From DASTFP01 sp963816855 (GTDB taxonomy: Bacteria > Verrucomicrobiota > Verrucomicrobiia > Chthoniobacterales > Terrimicrobiaceae), in the NCBI GenBank assembly GCA_963816855.1, contig CAWFMA010000029.1, forward strand, positions 1-64,000: a stretch of DNA of 64,000 bases, written 5' to 3'. The notes beneath the pieces are model-generated. The model worked only from the letters and a program-made list of their open reading frames with translations. It was not told the origin of the DNA and did no database searches. This document shows, in pieces, positions 16,588-25,549 of the stretch. Made by a program: the position numbers and the translations under genes. Each line of letters opens with the position of its first letter. The stretch's first letter is position 1.

Positions 16588-18011
16588 CGTTTTCGGATGG
16601 CAATCAGTGTAATATCGTCGTGCTGGGGAAAGTTCCCCGCGAAGTTTTTCACCTCCTCGGTAAGCCGTTTTATGATTCCCGGCGCGCCATGCGCGGCGCT
16701 CGATTGCAGGGTCCGCACCAACCGAGGCAGTCCAAACTCCATGCCCTCTTCGTCAAGGGCTTCCGTCGCTCCATCGGTGTAAAGTAGAATGCAATCATCG
16801 GTCGCCAGCTCAAACGAGAAGTCGGCGGTGACTCTATTAAAGACTTCTCCGCTGTCAATGCCCAGGGCCATGCCCTTTGGCGTCAGTTTTTCCACCCGCT
16901 GGCCGGCGGATCGATACCAAAGCGGGGCATCGTGTCCCGCCCGCGCCAGCATCACGTGGCTATCCTGCTTGTTTAGGATGAGGTAGGCCATGCTGATAAA
17001 CATGTCTTCCTTGATATCAGGATAAAGCTGCTGATTTACCCGCCGCAACACTTCGGCCGCCGATATGCGCCCGACGGCCTCACTGCGAATCACGCTGCGG
17101 CACATCGCCATGATCAGAGATGCCGGGACCCCCTTCCCCGAAACATCAGCGATGGCCACGCCTACACGATGTTCGTCCACCCGGATATAATCGTAATAAT
17201 CTCCGCTCACCTGGCGCGCGGGCACATTGACGCCGCTGAGTTCATAGCCGTCCACAGTCGGCGGTGACGATGGAAGCAGAATCGCCTGAATCTCCCGGGC
17301 AATTTCGAGATCGTGATCGAGGCGTTTTTTCTCGCCGGCCTCCAGATAGACCACCTCGTTGTAGAGGGCGAATGCCGATTGTTCGGCAATCGCTTTGAAA
17401 ACGGTGAGATCCTTCTCCGAAAAGGGTGTGCTCGCTGGGCCATTCGCCAGCCCGATAACGCCCAACACCTTGCGACGGTAGGTGAGCGGCCCGATGATCG
17501 CGGAATGCGCGTTGACGTCGCTGGATCCCAGCGCCTCCGCCAGATCCTCTTCCGAACAGAGCCGGGCCTGGCCGCTTTCCAAGGCGGCGCCGAGAATTCC
17601 TTCGCCACGCCGCACCGAACTCAGTCGCAGATAACTATCCAGCGCAAGGTGATTGCCAGCGGCCTGGTCGAGAATATGAACCGGGACCTTGATGAGGGCG
17701 GGGCAACCCTTCGAGACGAAGGCCGGAAGCAATACGGGCTCAGTCTTATCCGTCAGATAGAGGGCACCGCCGTGCGCGTTCAGAATCCGGACCGCGCTCT
17801 CAACAATCAGGCGGTGAAGCTCGCTCGAGCGGATGCCCTCGGAAAAGGCTTCGCCCAAGCCGTGAAGAAAATCAAAGACCCTGTCTTCCTCGACCTGAAG
17901 ATCCGCGCGCTGCCGCTCCAGCTCGCTGATGCGTCGCGTGAAGGTATTCAACACCACCAGGAGCGCGATAAAGGTGCCGAAGAACAGCGCCAGGAAGATG
18001 TATGTCCACAT
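16584..18011 (-). CDS. Membrane-anchored GAF-SpoIIE (PP2C) phosphatase
   Basis: A 475-residue serine phosphatase of the SpoIIE/RsbU type. One N-terminal membrane helix (YIFLALFFGTFIALLVVL) is followed by a short coiled coil, a GAF sensor domain (about 60-215) and the phosphatase domain (about 240-475) with metal-binding VSGDYYDY and IADVSGKGVPASL, ARAGHDAPLWYR and DCILLYTDGATEA. Such enzymes dephosphorylate STAS anti-anti-sigma factors in partner-switching stress circuits; the STAS gene directly upstream at 18033 is a likely partner. The 4-bp overlap with grpE puts a signalling phosphatase in one transcription unit with the chaperone genes, which is unusual. Confidence 0.88.
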   Translation of the reverse strand: MWTYIFLALFFGTFIALLVVLNTFTRRISELERQRADLQVEEDRVFDFLHGLGEAFSEGIRSSELHRLIVESAVRILNAHGGALYLTDKTEPVLLPAFVSKGCPALIKVPVHILDQAAGNHLALDSYLRLSSVRRGEGILGAALESGQARLCSEEDLAEALGSSDVNAHSAIIGPLTYRRKVLGVIGLANGPASTPFSEKDLTVFKAIAEQSAFALYNEVVYLEAGEKKRLDHDLEIAREIQAILLPSSPPTVDGYELSGVNVPARQVSGDYYDYIRVDEHRVGVAIADVSGKGVPASLIMAMCRSVIRSEAVGRISAAEVLRRVNQQLYPDIKEDMFISMAYLILNKQDSHVMLARAGHDAPLWYRSAGQRVEKLTPKGMALGIDSGEVFNRVTADFSFELATDDCILLYTDGATEALDEEGMEFGLPRLVRTLQSSAAHGAPGIIKRLTEEVKNFAGNFPQHDDITLIAIRKR

Positions 18012-18032
18012 GGAGCGACATCGGAGACAACC

Positions 18033-18563
18033 CTAACGGTCCGTCGCTTTACCCGTATCCGAAACGTTCAGCTCATGACGCATGAATTCGAGGACATCCT
18101 TGAACTTCACCTCGTTGGAGGAATCGGCCTGGACCAGAGCCTCGTGAGCTTCCAGGACCATTCGCTTCTGCTCGTCGTGTCCCGATTTCTTCAGGGCGGC
18201 TTCGTGAAGCTCCAATTTCTGCGGTTGCTCCTGGGCAGCGGAAGGGCCTTCCACGCGGAAAAGCTGATCCAGTCCGAGACTACACAGGAGACCCGCATTG
18301 CGATCGTTGACATTGACTACGCTTAACCCTCCCTGACCAAGCTCGCGCAGGCGTAGAGCCACGCCGGCGAGAGTGCCCATGAACGTTGAGTCCATTTGCT
18401 CGCAATCACGCAGGTCAGCGACAAAATCCCTGTAGCCACGCTGAATCATCTGTTTTACAAACTCCTTGAGACCCGCGCTATTCTGGAAGGTTCCTCGGCC
18501 CTCCACTTTTATCCAGACGGTGCGGTCAACGCAGCCGACAAGGACGCTCGATGTCGTGTTCAC
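18033..18563 (-). CDS. STAS-domain protein (anti-sigma antagonist-like)
   Basis: A 176-residue protein. Residues about 1-105 form a STAS domain: VWIKVEGRGTFQNS, FVADLRDCEQMDSTFMGTL with the serine in the position normally phosphorylated in SpoIIAA/RsbV proteins, then GGLSVVNVNDRNAGLLCSLGL. A Gln/Glu/Lys-rich C-terminal extension of about 70 residues is unusual and predicted helical. It lies 21 bp upstream of the SpoIIE phosphatase gene on the same strand, which fits a kinase-phosphatase-antagonist switch, but no RsbW-like kinase is present nearby. Confidence 0.85.
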   Translation of the reverse strand: MNTTSSVLVGCVDRTVWIKVEGRGTFQNSAGLKEFVKQMIQRGYRDFVADLRDCEQMDSTFMGTLAGVALRLRELGQGGLSVVNVNDRNAGLLCSLGLDQLFRVEGPSAAQEQPQKLELHEAALKKSGHDEQKRMVLEAHEALVQADSSNEVKFKDVLEFMRHELNVSDTGKATDR

Positions 18564-18619
18564 ACTGATAGGAAAAGACTACCCCAGTCCGCCAATGGCT
18601 GTCAAATCCCTCCCCCTGG

Positions 18620-19132
18620 TCACCGCCACATAAACGACTGCCTCAACGCCACGATTCGACCGTTGACGATAAGAAGAACACGCCAGGAACTGACCCGGCC
18701 TGCTTCCAGATATTGGTCGCCTGCCGTGGTAAAGTCCGATCTGTAGGAGCCTTTCGCCTGCGGATAGTAGCGTTCCATGGCCATGACATAATTGGTCAGG
18801 GCGGCTTGACGGTATTCCAGCCGGATAGTGATATCCGCCCGCTCCGCGGTGCGCCAGAAAAAGGAGAAGTAGTTTCCGTAGCGCTGTTCAACTTGGTAAT
18901 GCCCGACCGCGCCCCAGGTCAGCCGCGCGCGCTGGAACACGACCGGCTCGCTTGTCGTAACCGGCAGCGGATCAGCATTGAAGAAATCCAGCTTGACCTT
19001 GCGAAACTGGAACTTGTCGTTGAGTTCCAACGGCAGGACAGCGGCCTTTTCGAGCTTGGTGGCCGGCCCTTGCGGGGTCGAGCACGAAAAGAAGGCCAGC
19101 GATAACAAGCAGAATGCGAGGGGCGTCCTCAT
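18620..19132 (-). CDS. Hypothetical lipoprotein
   Basis: A 170-residue protein with a signal peptide and lipobox (CLLSLAFFSC, cysteine at about residue 17), so it should be lipid-anchored after export. The mature part includes RARLTWGAVGHYQVEQRYGNYFSFFWRT and RADITIRLEYRQA, suggesting a beta-rich fold, and ends in a positively charged FMWR. No enzymatic motif is visible and I do not recognise a characterised family. It is 56 bp upstream of the STAS gene on the same strand and may be the first gene of that unit. Confidence 0.7.
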   Translation of the reverse strand: MRTPLAFCLLSLAFFSCSTPQGPATKLEKAAVLPLELNDKFQFRKVKLDFFNADPLPVTTSEPVVFQRARLTWGAVGHYQVEQRYGNYFSFFWRTAERADITIRLEYRQAALTNYVMAMERYYPQAKGSYRSDFTTAGDQYLEAGRVSSWRVLLIVNGRIVALRQSFMWR

Positions 19133-19233
19133 TGCGCGGGATACAAGCGGCTTTGCCGTTGCGTGTCAAATTCTCGCGGCGCTTGACTGACGGCTGCTTT
19201 TCGCATTCGGATTCCGGGCAACCGCCGATCTCC

Positions 19234-19746
19234 ATGAAAGCCCATGAACTTCTGCAGCGATTGCCAGCGGAAAACGCCGCCGAAATCCTCGAATATCTTT
19301 ACGCAAAGGAAAAGCCTGCCTACCGCCATTGTCTTCAGATGTTGGCGTCCCGGCGGAAACTTCGTCCCGTCGTTCTGGAGCGGAAATCGCGGCCCGAGCG
19401 CCATTTCTGGATGATCTCCGAACTGGTTCGCAAGGCAAACGACGACGCGGCCACCGAAGTGCTCCAGACCTGGCTGCTCGGAAATCATCGCGAGATGGTC
19501 TGTTCATTTCTCGACAGCCTCGGAGTTCCACACGATCGCGGCCTGCTCGATACTCTCCCGGCCGAGCCCGAGGAGAAGGTTCTTCGCGAGGCCGTGGATC
19601 GCATTCTCGGCAAGCATCCCCACCCCGCGGTCATCGTGTATCTTCACCTCTTCTGCAATATGGACATTGCGGATTGGCCGACTCTAAAGAAAATTACCAG
19701 CGAAAATTCCCGCCTGTGCCTGACATCGCAACGCCTGAGCGCCTGA
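19234..19746 (+). CDS. Hypothetical alpha-helical protein before gmhA
   Basis: A 170-residue soluble protein beginning MKAHELLQRLPAENAAEILE. It is predicted mostly helical with HEAT/TPR-like spacing (LLQRLP, ILEYLYAKEK, VLREAVDRILGKH) and no catalytic motif. ATG 19234 was chosen because the frame upstream overlaps the divergent lipoprotein gene. The gmhA start at 19716 lies inside its last 31 bases, so the two are translated together; a role in heptose or envelope metabolism is possible by association only. Confidence 0.68.
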   Translation: MKAHELLQRLPAENAAEILEYLYAKEKPAYRHCLQMLASRRKLRPVVLERKSRPERHFWMISELVRKANDDAATEVLQTWLLGNHREMVCSFLDSLGVPHDRGLLDTLPAEPEEKVLREAVDRILGKHPHPAVIVYLHLFCNMDIADWPTLKKITSENSRLCLTSQRLSA

Positions 19747-20309
19747 CGCCATTTCAATCCTCGCTCAACGAGGTCCTCGAAACGTTCCAGACCCTGAGAA
19801 CCATCGAAGACGATTTTTCCCGCGCGGCGGAAATGGTCCGGGAGTGCCTGAAAGGCGGTGGCAAGCTTCTGATATGCGGCAACGGCGGGAGCGCGGCGGA
19901 TAGCGCCCATATTGCGATGGAATTCACTTGCCGCTTCAAGGAAGACCGGCGGCCTTATCCGGCAATCACCCTAAGCGGGGATGGTGGACTTCTGACCGCG
20001 ATCGGGAATGACTACGGCTTTCAGGATATCTTTTCGCGGCAGGTTTGGGCATTCGGCAAACCGGGCGATGTCCTCATCGCGCTGTCGACCAGCGGCAAAT
20101 CGCGCAACGTGCTTTCCGCTATCGAGGAAGCGCGCCGCCAGCAAATGAAAACGATCGCTTTGCTGGGAAAGGGGGGAGGCTTCACCGCCGGAGCCGCCGA
20201 TGTCGATCTGATCATCGCCTCGAGCTCCACCGCCCGTATCCAGGAGGCTCACAAATTCCTTTTGCACATCCTCTGCGAGACGGTCGAATCCGCGCTTGCG
20301 GAAGGATGA
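19716..20309 (+). CDS. gmhA: Phosphoheptose (sedoheptulose 7-phosphate) isomerase
   Basis: A SIS-domain isomerase that converts sedoheptulose 7-phosphate to D-glycero-D-manno-heptose 7-phosphate, the first step to LPS inner-core heptose. The GTG at 19716 gives 197 residues, the usual size. Visible motifs are LLICGNGGSAADSAHIAMEFTCRF (sugar-phosphate loop), SGDGGLLTAIGNDYGF, ALSTSGKSRNVL, and QEAHKFLLHILCETVE near the C-terminus. The upstream frame has no better start. The stop overlaps the ATG of the prepilin peptidase gene (ATGA). Its presence supports a Gram-negative envelope with heptose-containing LPS. Confidence 0.92.
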   Translation: MPDIATPERLTPFQSSLNEVLETFQTLRTIEDDFSRAAEMVRECLKGGGKLLICGNGGSAADSAHIAMEFTCRFKEDRRPYPAITLSGDGGLLTAIGNDYGFQDIFSRQVWAFGKPGDVLIALSTSGKSRNVLSAIEEARRQQMKTIALLGKGGGFTAGAADVDLIIASSSTARIQEAHKFLLHILCETVESALAEG

Positions 20310-21391
20310 AAGAAATCGCGTTCCCTGCCGCCGCAGCGTTGATTGGCGGAATCGTGGGATCGTTTCTAAACGCTTGCATCCATCGGATGCCCCGCGGGAT
20401 TTCGCTCTTAGATCCGCGCCGTTCCTTCTGCCCGGCTTGCGGTTCCACGATCCGCTGGCACGAAAATGTGCCTGTCGTCAGCTGGCTCCTGCTGCGAGGA
20501 AAATGCTCCTCCTGTGGCGAGAGGATTTCCTTTCGCTATCCGCTGGTTGAGATTCTCACCGCCGCCCTCTTTGCGTTTGCCTGGGCCCGCTATGGCTTTC
20601 CGCTCGCGCTGTTTTATTGGGTGCTTCTGGCCTTGCTGATTGCCGCGGCGTTCATCGATATCGAGCACTTCATCATCCCCGACGAAATCACCCTGGGCGG
20701 CGCTGCCGCCGGGCTGCTCCTGAGCATTCTGTTCCCCCAGGCGATGCAAACCACTTCCCGATTCGAGTCCCTTTGCCTTTCTCTTGCCGCGGCGGCTTTT
20801 GGTTACGGGTTGTTGTGGCTCGTTGTCGAACTGGGCAAGCTCGCCTTCGGCAACAAGCGGCACCATTTTGCGAAAGAGGAACCGTTCGTTCTGCAACCGG
20901 ACGGCAATGATGTCACCCTGCAGATCGGGGATGAAACCTTGTCATGGGAAGAGATCTTCGCGAGAGAATCGGACGAACTGGTTCTCGAGTGCGCCAGCTC
21001 CAGCATCGCCGGAGTGACGCCGGTTCTTCGGTTTCGTCACGATCGCATGATCGTCGAGAACAAGGAAACGCCTCTTGCCGAGCTGAACGCGATCAGCGGA
21101 ACGCTCCGCTCAATCGTCATTCCCCGGGAAGCGATGGGCTTCGGCGATGTGAAGCTGGCGGCGGCCATCGGAGGGTTTCTTGGATGGAAGGCGGTCGTTT
21201 TCTCGCTCTGCGCGGGCTCGATCATTGGCTGCCTGGCAGCGCTGGCGGGCATTTTTCTGGCCCGGGGCAAAGCCGGAGCCCGGGTCCCTTTTGGACCGTT
21301 TCTGGCTTTGGGAGCCATCATCTGGACGTTCTGCGGAGACGAAATCTGGGCTTCGTATTTCGGACTGATCGCGGGGAGGAGCGTATTTTAA
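20306..21391 (+). CDS. pilD: Prepilin peptidase/N-methyltransferase with large insertion
   Basis: A 361-residue inner-membrane aspartyl protease of the A24A family, which cleaves type IV prepilin leaders and methylates the new N-terminus. The N-terminal methylase segment has the four zinc cysteines C42, C45, C67 and C70; the catalytic aspartates are D118 (AAFIDIEHFIIPD) and D281 (GFGDVK). Between them lies an extra soluble block of about 90 residues (about 184-274), with VTLQIGDETLSWEEIFARE and an acidic, beta-rich pattern, absent from classical PilD proteins of about 290 residues. The ATG overlaps the gmhA stop. Confidence 0.9.
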   Translation: MKEIAFPAAAALIGGIVGSFLNACIHRMPRGISLLDPRRSFCPACGSTIRWHENVPVVSWLLLRGKCSSCGERISFRYPLVEILTAALFAFAWARYGFPLALFYWVLLALLIAAAFIDIEHFIIPDEITLGGAAAGLLLSILFPQAMQTTSRFESLCLSLAAAAFGYGLLWLVVELGKLAFGNKRHHFAKEEPFVLQPDGNDVTLQIGDETLSWEEIFARESDELVLECASSSIAGVTPVLRFRHDRMIVENKETPLAELNAISGTLRSIVIPREAMGFGDVKLAAAIGGFLGWKAVVFSLCAGSIIGCLAALAGIFLARGKAGARVPFGPFLALGAIIWTFCGDEIWASYFGLIAGRSVF

Positions 21392-21431
21392 ATTCGAGGC
21401 TTTCCGGAAATGGTATAAGGTATGGGGCCTG

Positions 21432-23264
21432 ATGGCTGAAAAAAGGAAACTGTCCTTCTTTGAACTGCTGCGGCAGGGATGGGCGCCATATTTGAAGCTC
21501 GCGCGGTACATGAAGCCTTACCGCGGCCGGTTTGTTTTTGGCCTCCTGTGCGGGGTGGCGGCGGGAATGCTCAACGGGGTATTCCCGCTGGTGGTCAAGA
21601 TTGTGGGCGAGAAGATCTTCCCAGGCGGCCACAGTCCTGCCTCCTACAAGATGCTGATGGCGAGCGGCCTCCCGGATTCGGGGCCCGGGATCAACGGCGT
21701 CCTCTGGATCACCCTTCTCATACCGGTAGCCATGGTGGCGCGAGGCGTTTTCTCCTTTTTGAATGGATACTGCATGGCGTGGGTAAGCTTTCGCGTGCTG
21801 CAGGATCTGCGCACGCACCTTTTCCGGCACCTGATTTCACAATCGCTCGAGTTTTTCAACAAGGCGAAATCCGGCAAACTCATCTCCCGGGTTCTCAACG
21901 ACACCCGCATGGCGCAGAACGCGCTGACATCGATTGCCGGAAATGTCGTCAAAGATCCGATTGCGGTCATTGTCGGAGTTTGCGTCCTGGTCGCCATGGA
22001 TTGGAGGTTCAGCCTGACCACTCTGGTGCTGTTTCCCGTCTGCATTGTGCCGGTGATGATTTTTGGCAAGAAAGTGCGCAAGGCCGGCACCGCGGAGGAA
22101 AACGAGGCGGGCACCATGGCGGTGATCCTCCAGGAAAGCTTCGCGGGCGTTCGGGTGATCAAGTCTTTTGCGCGCGAAGACTACCAGATCGCGCAGTTCG
22201 AGAAATCGAGCGCCGTTCAATGCCACAACAGCATGAAGGTCCGGAGAAGCACCGACATCGTGCAACCGCTGATCGAATCCGTTTCCGCATGCGGGGTCGT
22301 GCTGGCTCTGTTGTACGTCTACTACTTCAACATCAGCTTCATGAAGTTCATTGCTCTCTGCTCGGGGATCTTTCTGCTCTACAATCCCCTGAAGTCTTTG
22401 AGCAGAATTCCAATGCTCATGCAGAAGTGCCTCGCTTCGACGTCCAATGTCTTCGACCTCATGCAGCTCAAACCCTCCATTCAGGATGCTCCCAACGCGA
22501 CGGCGATCACCGAATGTCTTGGCGGAATAAGGTTTCGCGGCGTCAACTTTGCTTACGGACAGGACTCGAAGGCGCTCCACGACGTCAATTTGGAAGTGGA
22601 ACCGGGCAAGAAGTATGCGCTGGTCGGGGCGAGCGGCGCAGGCAAGACCACCATGCTCTCGCTGATCTTGCGCTTTTACGACCCCCAGTCCGGCGCCATC
22701 GAACTGGACGGGCGCGATCTTCGAACCCTTACGCAACAGTCGATTCGCGAGCACGTGGGAATCGTCACCCAGGACACGTTTCTCTTTCACGACACGATCT
22801 ACGAAAACATTCGCTACGGGCGCCTTGACGCCACGGAAGCGGAGATCCAAGCCGCCGCAAAGCTCGCCTTTGCGCACGATTTCATCCTCGCCCAACCCGA
22901 AGGCTATGATACAACGGTTGGCGACAAGGGTTGTCTTCTCTCGGGCGGCCAGCAGCAGCGCCTCGCCATCGCGAGAGCTTTGCTCAAGAACGCGCCCATC
23001 CTCTTGCTCGACGAGGCAACCTCCGCCCTCGACTCGGAATCAGAGCGGATGATCCAGGCCGCGCTCGAACGCCTCGCGCAAGGCCGCACCGTAATTGCCA
23101 TCGCGCACCGGTTGTCCACCGTTCTCAATTCGGACTGTATCGTTGTAATGGCGCACGGGCGGATCGTGGATATCGGCCCTCACGCCACTCTGCTCGAGCA
23201 TTCGCGTCTCTACCGCAAACTTTACCAATTGCAGTTCCATCACGAAGAAGCGGTGGCCGCTTGA
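21432..23264 (+). CDS. msbA: MsbA-like ABC exporter
   Basis: A 610-residue half-transporter: six membrane helices in residues about 25-340, then one nucleotide-binding domain. Walker A is GASGAGKTT (about 398), the Q-loop VTQDTFLFHDTIYENIRYG, the signature LLSGGQQQRLAIARAL, Walker B ILLLDEATSALD, and the switch histidine is in IAHRLSTV. Members of this subfamily flip lipid A-core or other lipids across the inner membrane. Beside gmhA it fits an LPS role, but drug-exporting homologues look alike. The gene stands 40 bp after pilD and its 3' end faces trpB. Confidence 0.88.
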   Translation: MAEKRKLSFFELLRQGWAPYLKLARYMKPYRGRFVFGLLCGVAAGMLNGVFPLVVKIVGEKIFPGGHSPASYKMLMASGLPDSGPGINGVLWITLLIPVAMVARGVFSFLNGYCMAWVSFRVLQDLRTHLFRHLISQSLEFFNKAKSGKLISRVLNDTRMAQNALTSIAGNVVKDPIAVIVGVCVLVAMDWRFSLTTLVLFPVCIVPVMIFGKKVRKAGTAEENEAGTMAVILQESFAGVRVIKSFAREDYQIAQFEKSSAVQCHNSMKVRRSTDIVQPLIESVSACGVVLALLYVYYFNISFMKFIALCSGIFLLYNPLKSLSRIPMLMQKCLASTSNVFDLMQLKPSIQDAPNATAITECLGGIRFRGVNFAYGQDSKALHDVNLEVEPGKKYALVGASGAGKTTMLSLILRFYDPQSGAIELDGRDLRTLTQQSIREHVGIVTQDTFLFHDTIYENIRYGRLDATEAEIQAAAKLAFAHDFILAQPEGYDTTVGDKGCLLSGGQQQRLAIARALLKNAPILLLDEATSALDSESERMIQAALERLAQGRTVIAIAHRLSTVLNSDCIVVMAHGRIVDIGPHATLLEHSRLYRKLYQLQFHHEEAVAA

Positions 23265-23294
23265 ACTTCTAACGACTTTCCGGGAGCCAACCGG

Positions 23295-24518
23295 CTACCC
23301 GATTTTCAGCGGTTGAGAATCGCCGTCTTCCTTTAGCAGAAATTCTGCCGCCTGTGCGACGTCCTTGTCGCCCCTTCCGGAAAGGTTGATCACGACTATT
23401 TGCTCCGGCTTCATCGTGGGAACCACCTTTATGGCATGCGCCACCGCATGAGCCGACTCCAGAGCCGGAAGGATTCCCTCCGTCTCGGCAAGGATGCGAA
23501 ACGCGGCAAGAGCCTCACTGTCGGTCGCGTAGTCGTACTGGGCGCGGCCGATGTCGCGCAAATAGCAATGCTCCGGCCCGACAGCGGCATAGTCGAGTCC
23601 GGCGGAAACCGAGTGCGTCAATTCGATCTGTCCGTCCTCGTCGGCGAGCAACCAGGTCTTCGCGCCCTGCAAGACACCCAACCGTCCGCCCTGGAAACGT
23701 GCCGCGTGCCGTCCGCGACGAATCCCCTCCCCTCCGGCTTCAACGCCCACTAGCTTTACGCCATCATCGCGAAGAAAAGGATAAAAGAGGCCGATCGCAT
23801 TGCTGCCGCCCCCGACGCAGGCAATGAGAAGATCCGGAAGCCTCTCTTCGCGCTGGAGAATCTGTCGTCGGGCTTCATCACCAATAACGCGATGAAAGTC
23901 GCGCACCATCATCGGGTAGGGATGCGAGCCGTAGGCGGTACCGAGCACGTAGTGGGTCGAGCGTACATTGGTCACCCAGTCCCGCATGGCTTCGTTGATC
24001 GCTTCTTTGAGAGTCGCCTGGCCAGCGGTTACGGGGACGACCTTGGCCCCCAAAAATTCCATCCGCGAGACGTTGAGTGCCTGGCGCTTCATATCGACCG
24101 CCCCCATGTAAACAACGCAGTCGAAACCGAAACGCGCGGCCACCGTCGCCGTCGCCACGCCGTGTTGTCCCGCGCCAGTTTCGGCAATCACCCGCCGTTT
24201 GCCCATCCGCTTGCACAAGAGCGCCTGGCCCACGGCGTTGTTGATCTTATGCGCGCCGGTGTGCAAAAGGTCTTCCCGCTTGAGATAGATCCTTGCTCCG
24301 CCCAGGCGCTGCGTAAGGCGCTCCGCGAAGTAGAGAGGCGTGGGTCGCCCGCAATAGTCGGCCAAGAGAAACGAAAACTCCTTTCGGAACCCGGGATCGA
24401 TGCGGGCGCGCTGATATTCCTGCTCCAATTCCTCCAGCGCGCTGACGAGCGTTTCAGGCACAAACCTTCCGCCATACGGGCCGAAGTGACCGTGGGCATC
24501 AGGAACTGCGGCACTCAT
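23295..24518 (-). CDS. trpB: Tryptophan synthase beta chain
   Basis: A PLP enzyme of 407 residues that joins indole and serine to give tryptophan. The N-terminus HFGPYGGRFVPETL is diagnostic; the PLP lysine is in REDLLHTGAHKINN (about residue 90), GAGQHGVATATVAA and the phosphate-binding GGGSNAIG follow, as does SVSAGLDYAAVGPEH. ATG 24518 overlaps the mutY stop as ATGA, so I prefer it to the in-frame ATG at 24533. trpA is not adjacent, which is unusual but not unique. Confidence 0.94.
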   Translation of the reverse strand: MSAAVPDAHGHFGPYGGRFVPETLVSALEELEQEYQRARIDPGFRKEFSFLLADYCGRPTPLYFAERLTQRLGGARIYLKREDLLHTGAHKINNAVGQALLCKRMGKRRVIAETGAGQHGVATATVAARFGFDCVVYMGAVDMKRQALNVSRMEFLGAKVVPVTAGQATLKEAINEAMRDWVTNVRSTHYVLGTAYGSHPYPMMVRDFHRVIGDEARRQILQREERLPDLLIACVGGGSNAIGLFYPFLRDDGVKLVGVEAGGEGIRRGRHAARFQGGRLGVLQGAKTWLLADEDGQIELTHSVSAGLDYAAVGPEHCYLRDIGRAQYDYATDSEALAAFRILAETEGILPALESAHAVAHAIKVVPTMKPEQIVVINLSGRGDKDVAQAAEFLLKEDGDSQPLKIG

Positions 24519-25549
24519 TTCGGAAGCCAACATGCCCCATTATGAACCCTGGCGGCCATTGCCGCAACCGCCCTCCTGTGGGGAGAAGGCATCGCCGGCA
24601 ACGCGTCGGGAAAGTGACCCGTCAGGGAGCGACCGTTTCGCAATTCGTCGAAAACTTGCATCCGCACCCGGAAATGTGTGATCGCATACGCTTCGACGTG
24701 CTCGGCGCGGGCGTCCGTCGACTCGGCCCGAGGCAGAATCCAGAGACCCCGCCAGCGCGGGCCCGGCGATTTCTCCAGCCAAAGCTTGCCTTGCTCAAAA
24801 ATGAAAGCCCGGCTCTCGGAAACCTTTTCGACCTTGGCGCGGGTTTTCTTCCTGGGCAGCAACTCCGGTCGGCGGGCGCGGCACTCGCTCCGGATTGGAC
24901 ATTCAGGACACCGCGGGTTTCGCGCCACGCAGATCAAGGCTCCAAGATCCATCAGGGACGAATTGTGAAGCCGGCCACCCTTTCGGGGAAGAAGCCCCCG
25001 GGCAACGCTCCGCAGAAATGCGCGGCCCGCAGCACCATCCACGGGTTTCTGCCAATCCGTCAAGCGCGCGAGCACCCGGGCAATATTGGCATCGATCACC
25101 GGTTCCGCCCTGTCAAACGCGAAGGACCTGATCGCGGAAGCGGTGTAGGCGCCCACTCCCGGCAGACTGCGCAAGGCTTGCAGCGAGGGCGGAATTTGCC
25201 CCCCGTGCTCCGCGAGAAGAGCCTTGGCGGCCCGGTGGAGGTTCCGTGCCCGGCTATAGTATCCCAGTCCCTGCCAAAGCGAGAGGACATCGTCTTCCGC
25301 CGCGTTGCCGAGCCCTTCGATGGTCGGAAATCTCGCCATCCATCGGCCGAAATAGGGAATCACCGCGGCAACGGTCGTCTGCTGCAGCATGAACTCCGAA
25401 ACCATCACCGTGTAGGGGTCGCCAGTCTGCCGCCACGGCAGGTCGCGTCCGCATCGCTCAAACCACCTTCGCAGCTTGCGCCGGATTTTTTCCTCTGCCT
25501 TCAGCCGAGGCTGCGCTTTACTGGTCTGTCCAGTGCCCGAGAAAGCCAT
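24515..25549 (-). CDS. mutY: A/G-specific adenine glycosylase
   Basis: A 344-residue base-excision-repair enzyme that removes adenine mispaired with 8-oxoguanine. The helix-hairpin-helix LPGVGAYTASAIRSF, the catalytic aspartate in PVIDANIARVLARL, and the iron-sulfur ligands C-x6-C-x2-C-x5-C (CVARNPRCPECPIRSEC) are all present; the catalytic glutamate is in SEFMLQQTTV. The C-terminal Nudix-like domain recognising 8-oxoG is present in shortened form (WRGLWILPR). The start overlaps the divergent RNase HIII gene start by 17 bp. Confidence 0.93.
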   Translation of the reverse strand: MAFSGTGQTSKAQPRLKAEEKIRRKLRRWFERCGRDLPWRQTGDPYTVMVSEFMLQQTTVAAVIPYFGRWMARFPTIEGLGNAAEDDVLSLWQGLGYYSRARNLHRAAKALLAEHGGQIPPSLQALRSLPGVGAYTASAIRSFAFDRAEPVIDANIARVLARLTDWQKPVDGAAGRAFLRSVARGLLPRKGGRLHNSSLMDLGALICVARNPRCPECPIRSECRARRPELLPRKKTRAKVEKVSESRAFIFEQGKLWLEKSPGPRWRGLWILPRAESTDARAEHVEAYAITHFRVRMQVFDELRNGRSLTGHFPDALPAMPSPHRRAVAAMAARVHNGACWLPK

